Shown in pieces: positions 39,435 through 47,738 of a stretch of 64,000 nucleotides of DNA; the first letter of the stretch is position 1; every line of letters begins with the position of its first letter. The position numbers and the translations under genes are program-made. The stretch is from NCBI RefSeq assembly GCF_022788635.1, contig NZ_CP076024.1, forward strand, positions 3,472,001 to 3,536,000. Direction: 5' to 3'. The notes under the pieces were generated by a model. It ran no database searches and was not told the origin of the DNA. It saw only the letters and a program-made list of their open reading frames with translations. Source of the DNA: Methylobacter sp. S3L5C. Lineage in GTDB: Bacteria > Pseudomonadota > Gammaproteobacteria > Methylococcales > Methylomonadaceae.

Positions 39435-40865
39435 ATGAAAACTAGAATTTATTATTGCCTAAGCATTTCGTTTTTACTGATACTTTTCAGTGGTTGCACA
39501 GCGCTCAATACAGACCTGTCTATTCCGGAAAAGGAAATGCCGGCAAGTTTCCAAAATCAAAAAAATAGCGCCACTATTGCAAGCATCAACTGGCGACAAT
39601 ACTTTACCGATACGCTACTGCTAAAGCTAATTGATACCGCCATAAGCAACAACATGGATTTGCAAATAGCATTGCAACGAATTGAAATGTCACGTTCAAG
39701 CGTAAAATTGGCAAACGGTGCACTGCTGCCGCAAGTCAGTTTGAATGTAGGAGGCGGCGTACGAAAATTCGGGCTTTACACAATGGATGGAGCAGGTAAC
39801 GCCACAACCGAAATTACCCCCGGGCAAACCGTCCCCGTCAATTTACCCGACATTTATTTTGGATTACAGTCTTCATGGGAAATTGATGTTTGGGGCAAAT
39901 TACGTAGCCAACGCAAGTCGGCTGTTTCGCAATATCTATCCAGCATTGAAGGTACGAACTTTGTCATTTCAACGCTGGTTGCGGATGTGGCTATTTTCTA
40001 TAACGAACTATTGGCATCGGATAATGAACTCGAAATTATTCGACAGACCATCCAGAAACAACAGGAAGCGTTGGCGGTTATTAAACTGCAAAAAGACGCA
40101 GGGAGAGCCAATGAGTTGGCAGTGCAACAATTTAATGCACAGTTGCTTAATACCCAGGTTTTGGAAAAAAATGTACTGCAACAAATTACCGAAATTGAAA
40201 ACAAAATTAACTTCTTGTTAGGTCGCTATCCGCAACCTGTTCAACGGGCAAAAAACATAATATTCAAAGAGCTTCCACAACAAATTTCAGCGGGATTTCC
40301 TTCGCAGTTATTGGTTAACCGCCCCGACATTCGTGAAGCAGAATTTCAAATTGAAGCCAGCAAGTTTAATTTAAAAGCAGCAAAGGCAGCGTTTTATCCG
40401 AACTTTAATATTACAGCGAGTTTCGGTTTTCAAGCCTTTAATCCAGAGTTTTTATTTTCGTCACCTGCCTCCATTGCCTATTCGGTGATGGGAACTTTAG
40501 TTGCACCAATCATCAACAGGAATGCATTAAAAGCAAGGTTCAGCACCGCAAAAGCAAACCAGTTGACTGCCATGTATAACTATCAAAAAACAGTTTTAAA
40601 CGCCTATGTGGAAGTGGCCAATCAACTATCCAATATCCAGAATTTGCAACAAATCACTGCCCTTAAAAAACAACAAAGCGAGGTATTGCAACAATCTGTT
40701 ACAACGGCTAATGAACTATATAAATATGCCAGGGCGAGCTACCTGGAAGTACTTATTGCACAACAAAATGCATTGCAATCCAATCTTGAATTGATCAATG
40801 TGACCAAGCAGCAGCGGTTATCAACAATTATCATTTACAAGGCATTGGGAGGAGGATGGCGGTAA
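39435..40865 (+). CDS. Outer-membrane efflux lipoprotein (NodT/OprM-type)
   Basis: 476 residues with lipobox LFSGC and two outer-membrane-efflux repeats. Typical motifs are WEIDVWGKLRSQRKSA, LLVNRPDIREAEFQIEASK and the final KALGGGWR, common to OMF lipoproteins of Bacteroidetes and Proteobacteria. It is the third gene of the pump operon (7-nt gap) and closes it. Confidence 0.9.
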   Translation: MKTRIYYCLSISFLLILFSGCTALNTDLSIPEKEMPASFQNQKNSATIASINWRQYFTDTLLLKLIDTAISNNMDLQIALQRIEMSRSSVKLANGALLPQVSLNVGGGVRKFGLYTMDGAGNATTEITPGQTVPVNLPDIYFGLQSSWEIDVWGKLRSQRKSAVSQYLSSIEGTNFVISTLVADVAIFYNELLASDNELEIIRQTIQKQQEALAVIKLQKDAGRANELAVQQFNAQLLNTQVLEKNVLQQITEIENKINFLLGRYPQPVQRAKNIIFKELPQQISAGFPSQLLVNRPDIREAEFQIEASKFNLKAAKAAFYPNFNITASFGFQAFNPEFLFSSPASIAYSVMGTLVAPIINRNALKARFSTAKANQLTAMYNYQKTVLNAYVEVANQLSNIQNLQQITALKKQQSEVLQQSVTTANELYKYARASYLEVLIAQQNALQSNLELINVTKQQRLSTIIIYKALGGGWR

Positions 40866-41133
40866 CCCGAATATTGGCACACTAAAGGAATACTGCTTAA
40901 GCATTTGGATTTGGCTGCTTTGCAATAAATAGTCAACAATCAATTAGACAAACTTCAACCACTGAACTTGATAAGGAGATAACCATGCCCAAGCCCAAAG
41001 TTCTTATCTTTGATGTAAACGAAACTTTGCTTGATCTCACTCCGGTAATTGTCAATGTAGTTGTCGCATCGACGGTTAAATCTTACTCTGGTTTGTTTTC
41101 TGAATAATCACTTCCTTGATAGCATTTTTTTGT

Positions 41134-42162
41134 TTAGGCCTTGTCTGGGTTAAGGTGGACTGTCTGGATTTTTCCCCAATTACGGGAGCTTCCAGTCCAG
41201 CGTTGCGGATGTTTAGCACGTGCTGCTTTGTAGACGGCTTTACGGTTATCCAGAAGCTTGTCGTCCAAGCCTTCATGACGTTGTGCTGGTGTAACAAAGC
41301 GGATAGCGCTGTGACGATGCTCATGGTTGTACCATTCCACTAAGCTTGTGACCCACTGACGCGCTTCCGTAACATCGGCGAACGGCTTTAGCGGATAGTT
41401 AGGACGATATTTCAAGGTCTTAAACAGCGATTCTGAGTACGGATTATCGTTGCTAACCGATGGCCGACTAAACGAAGGCATGACACCAAGCTGTTGCAAG
41501 GTCGCCAGCATAGTCGATCCCTTCATTGGGCTGCCGTTGTCAGAATGCAGGATAAGCTGTTCTGCCTGTATACCTTCACGATGACAAAGATCACGTAACA
41601 ATTCGCCAGCCAAGGCGCTGTTTTCTTCTTCATATACCTGCCAACCGACGATCTTTCGGCTGAAAATATCAACAAATAGATACAGATAGAAAAACTGTCC
41701 ACGGATCAGTGATGGCAGATAAGTAATGTCCCAACTGTACAGTTGATTAGGTGCTGTAGCACAGACCGCGCGCGGCTTGGTGCGTATTTGAACTGGCCGT
41801 TCGCTACGCCGATGGGTAAGCTGTTTTTCCTCGCGCAGGATGCGATAGAAGGTCGACTCAGACGCCAGATAGCTGCCTTGGTCGGCCAGTCGTGGCACGA
41901 TCTGACTCGGTGGCAGATGACCAAATTCATCTGAATTGGCGAGTGTCAGCACCTCGGTGCGCTCGATTGCTGTTAGTTTGTGTGGCGGTTGATAGTCACG
42001 CAAAGGGCGTTGATCGCAGTGAATCGTCTCACCGGTCTGCCAGCGTTGCAAGGTCCGTTCGCTCAGGCCCAGCACCTCACAGGCTTTAGCTTTGCGAGCC
42101 CCCGCTGTTACCGATTCATTCAGTAAAACAATCACTTGCTTGCGCTCTTCGTGGGGAGTCAT
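41134..42162 (-). CDS. IS3-family transposase OrfB
   Basis: 342 residues with the rve integrase core: catalytic Asp in SWDITYL, Asp in LHSDNGSPMKG, and Glu in NPYSESLFKTLKYRP (DDE, D-D 60ish residues apart and 35 to E). A short N-terminal helix-turn-helix-like part (LGLSERTLQRWQ) precedes it. Its ATG overlaps the OrfA stop by 4 nt, so translation is probably by coupling rather than by frameshift. Confidence 0.85.
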   Translation of the reverse strand: MTPHEERKQVIVLLNESVTAGARKAKACEVLGLSERTLQRWQTGETIHCDQRPLRDYQPPHKLTAIERTEVLTLANSDEFGHLPPSQIVPRLADQGSYLASESTFYRILREEKQLTHRRSERPVQIRTKPRAVCATAPNQLYSWDITYLPSLIRGQFFYLYLFVDIFSRKIVGWQVYEEENSALAGELLRDLCHREGIQAEQLILHSDNGSPMKGSTMLATLQQLGVMPSFSRPSVSNDNPYSESLFKTLKYRPNYPLKPFADVTEARQWVTSLVEWYNHEHRHSAIRFVTPAQRHEGLDDKLLDNRKAVYKAARAKHPQRWTGSSRNWGKIQTVHLNPDKA

Positions 42163-42671
42163 TCGACCTCTCCCCCCAAGAGCGCACGGAACTTTTTTTG
42201 CAGCACCAACAGCGCTGCGGCCTCTGCCAAGGCCTTGTCTTTACGTAATAATTCGCGCTCAAGAGTTTGGTTTTCTTCTTTCAATGTACGTAAAATCCGC
42301 GCTTCTTCACGTTTGCCTACTGAGTCACCCTGGCTACAAAAATCTGTTTTCCACTGCTCCAGTTGATGAATAAAAACGCCGCGTTCACGACACCAGGCAT
42401 TTAAGTCTTCACCGATCAAATTATAGGTTTTTTGTAAAGCGGTAAAACGTTCTTCAGAACTCCAATCCTCGGGACGCTTTGATTTCCGGGGTGCAGGTTT
42501 GACGTTCTGTTCCTTCTGTTTCATCCAAGCCTTCAAGGTTGTTAAATGGATATTCAATTCGTTTGCGACGGACTGAACTGATTGGTCATTACCACGATTG
42601 TATACTTTTACCAGGGCCTGCTCTCTGAAGCCTACTGAATACCTTTTATATTTTTTCATTTTGAATCTCAA
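42159..42671 (-). CDS. IS3-family transposase OrfA
   Basis: 170 residues. An N-terminal helix-turn-helix of the Tnp_1 type (VGFREQALVKVYNRG ... ANELNIHLTTLKAWMKQ) is followed by a charged coiled coil (LRTLKEENQTLERELLRKDKA). It binds the element ends and partners OrfB, with which it overlaps by 4 nt. Confidence 0.8.
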   Translation of the reverse strand: MRFKMKKYKRYSVGFREQALVKVYNRGNDQSVQSVANELNIHLTTLKAWMKQKEQNVKPAPRKSKRPEDWSSEERFTALQKTYNLIGEDLNAWCRERGVFIHQLEQWKTDFCSQGDSVGKREEARILRTLKEENQTLERELLRKDKALAEAAALLVLQKKFRALLGGEVE

Positions 42672-42886
42672 ATTTTATTTTTTCTTAAAATTTGAGGCGA
42701 CAACTATTCTGACGCAGGGGGCACTCCATTGAAAATCTCTGTCGAAAAAGCCCTCGGCGGACGAGAAGATCTTCTGCCGCTCTGGTTTTCAACGATACTG
42801 CACTACTCGCTTGTAGAAACCTTAAGCGAAAACTATAGCTTATAACTCGACAATATTTATGACCGTTAAAAGTTGAGTTTAAGCGG

Positions 42887-43438
42887 TTATTCTCTCTTTT
42901 TTGTCATTCGTATTTTTTTTGGTAATGGATTAAGCGGTTGCATTGCTGCTACCTCATCTTTGATTTCCATTCCTTTAACCAACACATCAAGATCCTTTGC
43001 AAGGGACTTAAGAACATTCTCCGGCAACTGAAATAGTGAATATTGCAATATACCCTGTGGCGGTGAAGGTGCCATATTTATTAATTGGGCACCCGCTTCA
43101 GTCAAAGTCACTGTGATAACTCGTTGGTCTTGACTTATACGTTCTCTGATTATCAAGTCTTTTTTTGCCAGCTTGTTTAGCATATTACTGGCCGTGGAAT
43201 GATGAATTGACATGGCCTTGGCCAACTCTGTTACCTTCAATCCAGGTTTTTCTGATAGCTCCCAGAGTGCCCAGAGTTGAGCACTGGTGACGCCACAATG
43301 TGTTTCAATCCACTGAGAATGTTGTTGAACCGCTTTAAAAATCAACCGAAACCGTTTAAGCACCTCATGGGGCCATTGTTTTAAATCGTTAGCATTAACG
43401 ATTTCAGCAGATGTTACTCCCTTAGTATTACGATTCAT
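42887..43438 (-). CDS. MarR-family regulator, divergent from the ion-transport cluster
   Basis: 183 residues from the ATG at 43438; a TTG three codons upstream is possible. Winged helix-turn-helix: LAKAMSIHHSTASNMLNKLAKKDLI with wing RERISQDQRVITVTLTEAG. The protein is divergent from the DUF2490/ClC/Kef cluster, with the palindromic operator at 43596-43618 between them. It probably represses those genes and perhaps itself. The tail is rich in Pro and Lys. Confidence 0.85.
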   Translation of the reverse strand: MNRNTKGVTSAEIVNANDLKQWPHEVLKRFRLIFKAVQQHSQWIETHCGVTSAQLWALWELSEKPGLKVTELAKAMSIHHSTASNMLNKLAKKDLIIRERISQDQRVITVTLTEAGAQLINMAPSPPQGILQYSLFQLPENVLKSLAKDLDVLVKGMEIKDEVAAMQPLNPLPKKIRMTKKRE

Positions 43439-43574
43439 ACACGGCAAAATCCAGTCTCAAAAGTATTGTTATCCACCAAACCACCCGTGTAAATGGGTTT
43501 ATTTCAACCTTTTCGTGGCGGTCATTATCGTTGCTTTAAGTATAAGCGTTTGTAAAATAGCATATATCGGTATC

Positions 43575-43590
43575 TGGCACATTCATTGCT
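43575..43590 (+). promoter_or_regulatory. Near-perfect sigma-54 promoter
   Basis: TGGCAC-attca-TTGCT equals the consensus with exact spacing. It points to the DUF2490 gene (43755). The predicted start, near 43601, falls in the operator palindrome. Confidence 0.7.
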
Positions 43591-43595
43591 TTTAT

Positions 43596-43618
43596 GTTTG
43601 TACAAACATTGTTTGTAC
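43596..43618. promoter_or_regulatory. Palindromic operator, probably for the MarR regulator
   Basis: GTACAAAC-att-GTTTGTAC (43600-43618) is an 8-bp perfect inverted repeat. Together with an overlapping GTTTGTACAAAC (43596-43607) it makes three half-sites. It lies between the divergent MarR and DUF2490 genes and would cover the transcription start. Confidence 0.65.
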
Positions 43619-43754
43619 TTTAGAATGTCAATAGCAGCGCTACTGGCCGACTAATTATTAATTAGAGGACATGATTATACAAGCCCTTCGAACTATCGAA
43701 CCGCCAAACCTTCATGTAACTTTAAACAGTAAATAATCATTCCAGGTAAGAGTT

Positions 43755-44480
43755 ATGAATAAATTCAAAAAAATGGCAGTTTTAAGTGCATTTTTATTTG
43801 CTCAACCGATGTCCAGTTTTGCTGGTGAAGCGACAAACAATATGTTCGGCGTATGGGGTTCGGCAACATTGCAAGGTGATTTTAAAGCATTGTCGTCCAG
43901 CCTTAATAAATTTAATTGGCTGATAATGGATCAAAGCCGTACCCGTGAGGATTCGCCCAGTGGCTCAAGATACACCGAAAATCTGTTATTCAGTCAAGTT
44001 GGCTATCAATTAACGGATAACGCCTCGTTTGCACTGGGTTATGTGCATGATTGGATTCACCCGCTAGACAAGACGGCTTATCAGGAAAGTCGTCCCTATC
44101 AGGATTTGGTCTGGAACCAAACTATTGATGGATTTAAGCTCTTGAGCCGTACCCGGTTTGAGGAACGCATTAATCAAGCATCCACGACCGGACCCAGTGA
44201 TACCGGATATCGTGCCAGACAATTATTGCAAATAAACCATCCTCTACCATTTTTTGACGGCCTAAGTGCTTACGTTGGTGATGAGGTTTTGGGTTACATG
44301 AATCAAAACCAATGGGGCAAGCAAGGCTTTTCCGAAAACCGTGTTTTAGCCGGATTAAGTTACCAATTTACGCCTAAAGCGGGAGCAGATTTAGGTTATT
44401 TAGGACAATATATAGACAATCTAACTGGTAACAACTTGTTCACGCATAATTTACAAGCCAATATCCGTTATAAATTTTAG
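43755..44480 (+). CDS. DUF2490 outer-membrane-type protein
   Basis: 241 residues with a signal peptide (cut near SSFA-GEA) and amphipathic beta strands throughout, ending in a C-terminal phenylalanine (NIRYKF), the usual outer-membrane barrel signal. Motifs FGVWGSATLQGDF and the ARQLLQINHPLPFFDGLSAYVGDE stretch match the DUF2490 family. Function of the family is unknown. It precedes the ClC channel by 107 nt. Confidence 0.8.
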   Translation: MNKFKKMAVLSAFLFAQPMSSFAGEATNNMFGVWGSATLQGDFKALSSSLNKFNWLIMDQSRTREDSPSGSRYTENLLFSQVGYQLTDNASFALGYVHDWIHPLDKTAYQESRPYQDLVWNQTIDGFKLLSRTRFEERINQASTTGPSDTGYRARQLLQINHPLPFFDGLSAYVGDEVLGYMNQNQWGKQGFSENRVLAGLSYQFTPKAGADLGYLGQYIDNLTGNNLFTHNLQANIRYKF

Positions 44481-44587
44481 TAACCCATGTGAGTGTAAGC
44501 ATTATCGACCTACACACTATTTAGACTCATAGAACTCAACTTGAAAATTACAGACTTATTTAAGAGCGTTATATCATCAAAAAGAAT

Positions 44588-45931
44588 GTGCTAAAAAATA
44601 CACACGATAGCTCGCTGATCCTGGAAAGGCAACGTCACCGCTTGCTGGTACCCTCGATTTTACTGGGATTACTGACGGGTGCAATTTCAGTCGGAGTCAA
44701 TCTATCCCTGAGTTACGGAGAAGAATTCCGTAACCGGGTTATCGATTTTGCTCATCAACAAGTCATCATCGGCCCTTGGATCATGATGGGATTTACGGTA
44801 ATGGCAGTATGCCTTTCGGTGGGACTAGTCAGTCGTTTTGCGCCAGAAGCGTCCGGCAGCGGCATTTCGCATTTGAAAGGAGTAATGCAGGGCTGCTGGC
44901 CTTTTCGCTGGTTACGGGTGTTAGTGATCAAGTTTGTAAGTATGATTATTGGGGCCAGTGCCGGTTTGATGCTTGGCCGCGCAGGGCCAACTGTGCATAT
45001 GGGTGGTGCAATTGGGCAAGGACTGGTAAATTCATGGCCTAACCAGACCTTTAAGGATCGTTCGGTATTAATAGCTGCGGGCGGTGGTGCCGGCTTGGCT
45101 GCTGCATTTAACTCGCCGCTGGCCGGACTGGTGTTTGTGCTTGAGGAACTGGACTCAAGATGCTCATCGTTCGAGTTTTTTGCCGCTGGCATCGCCTGCC
45201 TTTCTGCCGATATGGTGTGCCGTATAGTACTCGGACAATATCCTACTTTTCACCTGGTCATAGCCGGAACCCCACCACTGGATATACTAATTGCATTCTT
45301 ACCGTTGGGAATCGTATCGGCCTTACTTGGCTATCTATTCAACAGGACATTGCTGACAGCCCAAAAATTGATCAGCCTACCTTTATGGCCAAGATTTTTT
45401 TGGTGGTTTGTTCTGGCAGCCATGGTAACTACCATCGGTTGGTTGACGCCGGATTTATTGGGGGGTGGCCAGGATTTTGTCAACTCTATTTTAGAAGGTA
45501 GGGTGTTTACACTACAGACGATCGTACTGTTTTTTATAATCCGCTTTATAGTGACCATCGGTAGTTCCAGTTCCGGTGCCGCAGGCGGAATCTTCATGCC
45601 GGTTCTTGTTCTCGGTGCTTTGCTAGGTTTGGGCGTCGGCAGCATTATCCAACTGCTGTTTCCCGAGTTGAATGTTGACGCGAAATTGTTTGCCGTTGTT
45701 GGCATGGCTTCCTACTTTACCGGAGTAGTACGGGCACCTTTGACAGGTATCGTGTTGATCATTGAAATGACCGGAAATTACACGTTGATACTGCCTTTAT
45801 TTGTGGCCTGTTTTTCAGCGCAGATTGTCGCCGATTGGTTGAGAGTCGTGCCTATCTATGATGCGTTACTGGAAAACACCATCAAAAAAAACGAATCAAG
45901 AGAACTGGCGCTATCAAACGGCATTAATTAA
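44588..45931 (+). CDS. ClC-family chloride channel with an altered gate
   Basis: 447 residues, about the 18-helix ClC fold, starting at a GTG. Selectivity motif 1 is GSGIS (residues 90-94; usually GSGIP). Motif 2 is GRAGP (130-134) where coupled ClC antiporters have GxEGP, so the gating glutamate is replaced by Ala132. The intracellular proton glutamate region is kept (Glu186/Glu187), as is motif 3 GIFMP and the pore Tyr (about 424, PIYDALL). Loss of the gate glutamate in ClC-ec1 is known to uncouple and open the pathway, so this may be a passive chloride conductor. CBS domains are absent. Confidence 0.88.
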   Translation: MLKNTHDSSLILERQRHRLLVPSILLGLLTGAISVGVNLSLSYGEEFRNRVIDFAHQQVIIGPWIMMGFTVMAVCLSVGLVSRFAPEASGSGISHLKGVMQGCWPFRWLRVLVIKFVSMIIGASAGLMLGRAGPTVHMGGAIGQGLVNSWPNQTFKDRSVLIAAGGGAGLAAAFNSPLAGLVFVLEELDSRCSSFEFFAAGIACLSADMVCRIVLGQYPTFHLVIAGTPPLDILIAFLPLGIVSALLGYLFNRTLLTAQKLISLPLWPRFFWWFVLAAMVTTIGWLTPDLLGGGQDFVNSILEGRVFTLQTIVLFFIIRFIVTIGSSSSGAAGGIFMPVLVLGALLGLGVGSIIQLLFPELNVDAKLFAVVGMASYFTGVVRAPLTGIVLIIEMTGNYTLILPLFVACFSAQIVADWLRVVPIYDALLENTIKKNESRELALSNGIN

Positions 45932-46072
45932 AAAATCAACTAAAAGCATATAATGTATAAATCAGTTACCGAAAAATTGTATCTGAAAAAAACAAAAAGC
46001 GTCTGGCAATTGATTATTTTCATTTAAATTCAGTTCATTGAACTGTAACTCAACTAACAAAGGAACCACCCT

Positions 46073-47248
46073 ATGGAAACCTATCCTTCTGAACTTCTGC
46101 TGATCTTGTTCGTTGCGATGCTGGCACCACTTCTTGTCGAATTGCCAAATAGTTTTCGCATGCCTGTCGTGGCGCTTGAAGTTATTTTAGGAATGCTGAT
46201 AGGTCCTCATGTATTCAACCTAACCAGTCCTGATGGTATGATCAGTACGCTCGGAGAGCTCGGTTTGACTTTTTTGCTATTCATGGTCGGGCTTGAAATT
46301 GATTTTAGCAAGATTCGCGGCAAACCCTTATCACTGGCAGTAGGTGGCTGGTGTCTCTCGCTTAGTCTGGCATTTGTTTGTATGTTGTTCTTTCAATCAA
46401 TAGAGCTCATAGAATCCCCCCCTTTATTGGCGGCAGTCGCCTTATCCACTACCGCCTTGGGTGTACTATCGCCAATTCTGCGTGATCGAGGCGAATTAAA
46501 CTCTAAATTCGGAACGTATATGATTGCTGCCGCTGCCGTCGGTGAGTTCGGCCCCTTGCTGGTTATTTCGATGTTACTGATTCCGACGCATAGTACTTTC
46601 ATACATACATTGTTCATGGTAATTTTTATTATCATTGCCTTTGCTACTGCGTATATTTCGCTAAATACTCGTTCATTACGGTTGATTGAAATGATGACTC
46701 GTACTATGCAAAGTAGTGGTCAACTTCCTGTAAGAATTTGTATTCTGCTTCAGATTCTATTCGTTGCACTCGCCGCTAAATTTGGCTTGAATATCGTGAT
46801 GGGGGCGTTTACTGCAGGCATCGTCGTTGGGCTCGCCACTAAAGGAAAAGAAGGCGAATTATTACGGCATAAGCTGGATGCGATAGGTTATGGTTTTCTG
46901 ATACCGATCTTCTTTATCGTTGCCGGCATGAACTTTGAAATCAGCGCCTTATGGTCGGCCCCTTTGGCTCCCGTGCAAGTGGCACTTTTATTGGGTTTAA
47001 TGCTCTTTATTCGGGGAGTTTCGTTATTCTTATATAGGAAGGAACTGACTCCCGAAGAACAAATGCCTTTCGCATTCTATTCCGCAACAGGTTTACCGCT
47101 GATTCTTATCATTAGCGAAATCGGTGTTTCCTCTGGACTTATACCACCAGACAGGGCGGCTATACTGGTTAGTGCAGGTATGATTTCGGTCCTGCTGTTT
47201 CCAATACTGGCCGTTAAATTACGCGGAAAATTTACTCTGCCTTGGTAA
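46073..47248 (+). CDS. Kef-type cation/proton antiporter (CPA2)
   Basis: 391 residues with about 12 membrane segments, of the Na/H-exchanger fold. LVELPNSFRMPVVALEVILGMLIGPH and the pore region VGEFGPLLVIS are typical. The helix after it, NIVMGAFTAGIVVG, and FIVAGMNFEI also fit. No TrkA-N domain is attached. It could exchange K+ or Na+ for H+. It has its own AAAGGA ribosome site 140 nt after the ClC gene and belongs to the same cluster. Confidence 0.85.
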   Translation: METYPSELLLILFVAMLAPLLVELPNSFRMPVVALEVILGMLIGPHVFNLTSPDGMISTLGELGLTFLLFMVGLEIDFSKIRGKPLSLAVGGWCLSLSLAFVCMLFFQSIELIESPPLLAAVALSTTALGVLSPILRDRGELNSKFGTYMIAAAAVGEFGPLLVISMLLIPTHSTFIHTLFMVIFIIIAFATAYISLNTRSLRLIEMMTRTMQSSGQLPVRICILLQILFVALAAKFGLNIVMGAFTAGIVVGLATKGKEGELLRHKLDAIGYGFLIPIFFIVAGMNFEISALWSAPLAPVQVALLLGLMLFIRGVSLFLYRKELTPEEQMPFAFYSATGLPLILIISEIGVSSGLIPPDRAAILVSAGMISVLLFPILAVKLRGKFTLPW

Positions 47249-47530
47249 TAATCATCAGATAAGCCGTGATTATTAACAGTTAAGGCTTTGCTAAGAACAA
47301 CCGTGTATGCAAGTCTCTTCATACACGATTCAAGCCTTTCTAAAGCTTTTTTCATAACCCGACACACTACCTTTGCAACACACATTTACAACCGACATAC
47401 CAGTGATTAGGGTTTAAGGTGCAGTGAAACAATTATGGCTTTATATTCCCTTGTTTCACAGACGCCGTGATTAATGGGTTTGTAAGCCCACTCAAACCAC
47501 CGGAAATTCCGGCGTAAAAATTTTCAGTCT
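47249..47530. other. Intergenic stretch
   Basis: Between convergent Kef and NhaP genes. No gene recognised in this part; a partial coding remnant begins at 47531. Confidence 0.3.
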
Positions 47531-47735
47531 TTATTCCAATGTCAAATCCGCCACAATTGCATAAAAATAAATGGCCTGCCCCTTATCACGGAAGGTGTAT
47601 TGACCGTTTAAATGAATGTTCTGCCAATGGGTTCCTTTTTACCCCCAACCAGCGGGATTTCTGATCGTAATTGGTGATAGGATTCGATCCGGTTTTGCAT
47701 ACGCTCCAAATTGGCGGAGGTTATTTTTACGAGTT
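47531..47735 (-). pseudogene. Frameshifted remnant of an unknown gene
   Basis: The minus strand reads SANLERMQNRIESYHQLRSE, then IPLVGGKK. After a one-base shift it continues GTHWQNIHLNGQYTFRDKGQ and AIYFYAIVADLTLE with a stop at 47531-47533. The two frames join smoothly as one protein-like sequence. No family is recognised. It lies directly after the NhaP gene. Confidence 0.35.
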
Positions 47736-47738
47736 ACC

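Larger units (their letters stand above)
41044..42721 (-). mobile_element. IS3-family element with visible target duplication
   Basis: CACTCC is found at both borders (41038-41043 and 42722-42727) inside the HAD gene, giving the target duplication. Inner ends are inverted: TCAATGTAGTTGTCGC on the left and TCAGAATAGTTGTCGC read inward on the right. Two transposase frames fill the element. It looks intact. Confidence 0.8.
40985..42845 (+). pseudogene. HAD (haloacid dehalogenase type II-like) gene split by an IS
   Basis: A ribosome site (AAGGAG, 40973-40978) and ATG at 40985 open MPKPKVLIFDVNETLLDLTP, the HAD motif I with nucleophile Asp in FDVNET. The frame is cut at 41043. After the IS (42722 on) it resumes exactly as PLKISVEKALGGREDLLPLW, then FSTILHYSLVETLSENY, and ends at a stop at 42843-42845. 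The family normally goes on for well over 100 further residues, so the gene was also truncated. This is a dead remnant. Confidence 0.85.
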
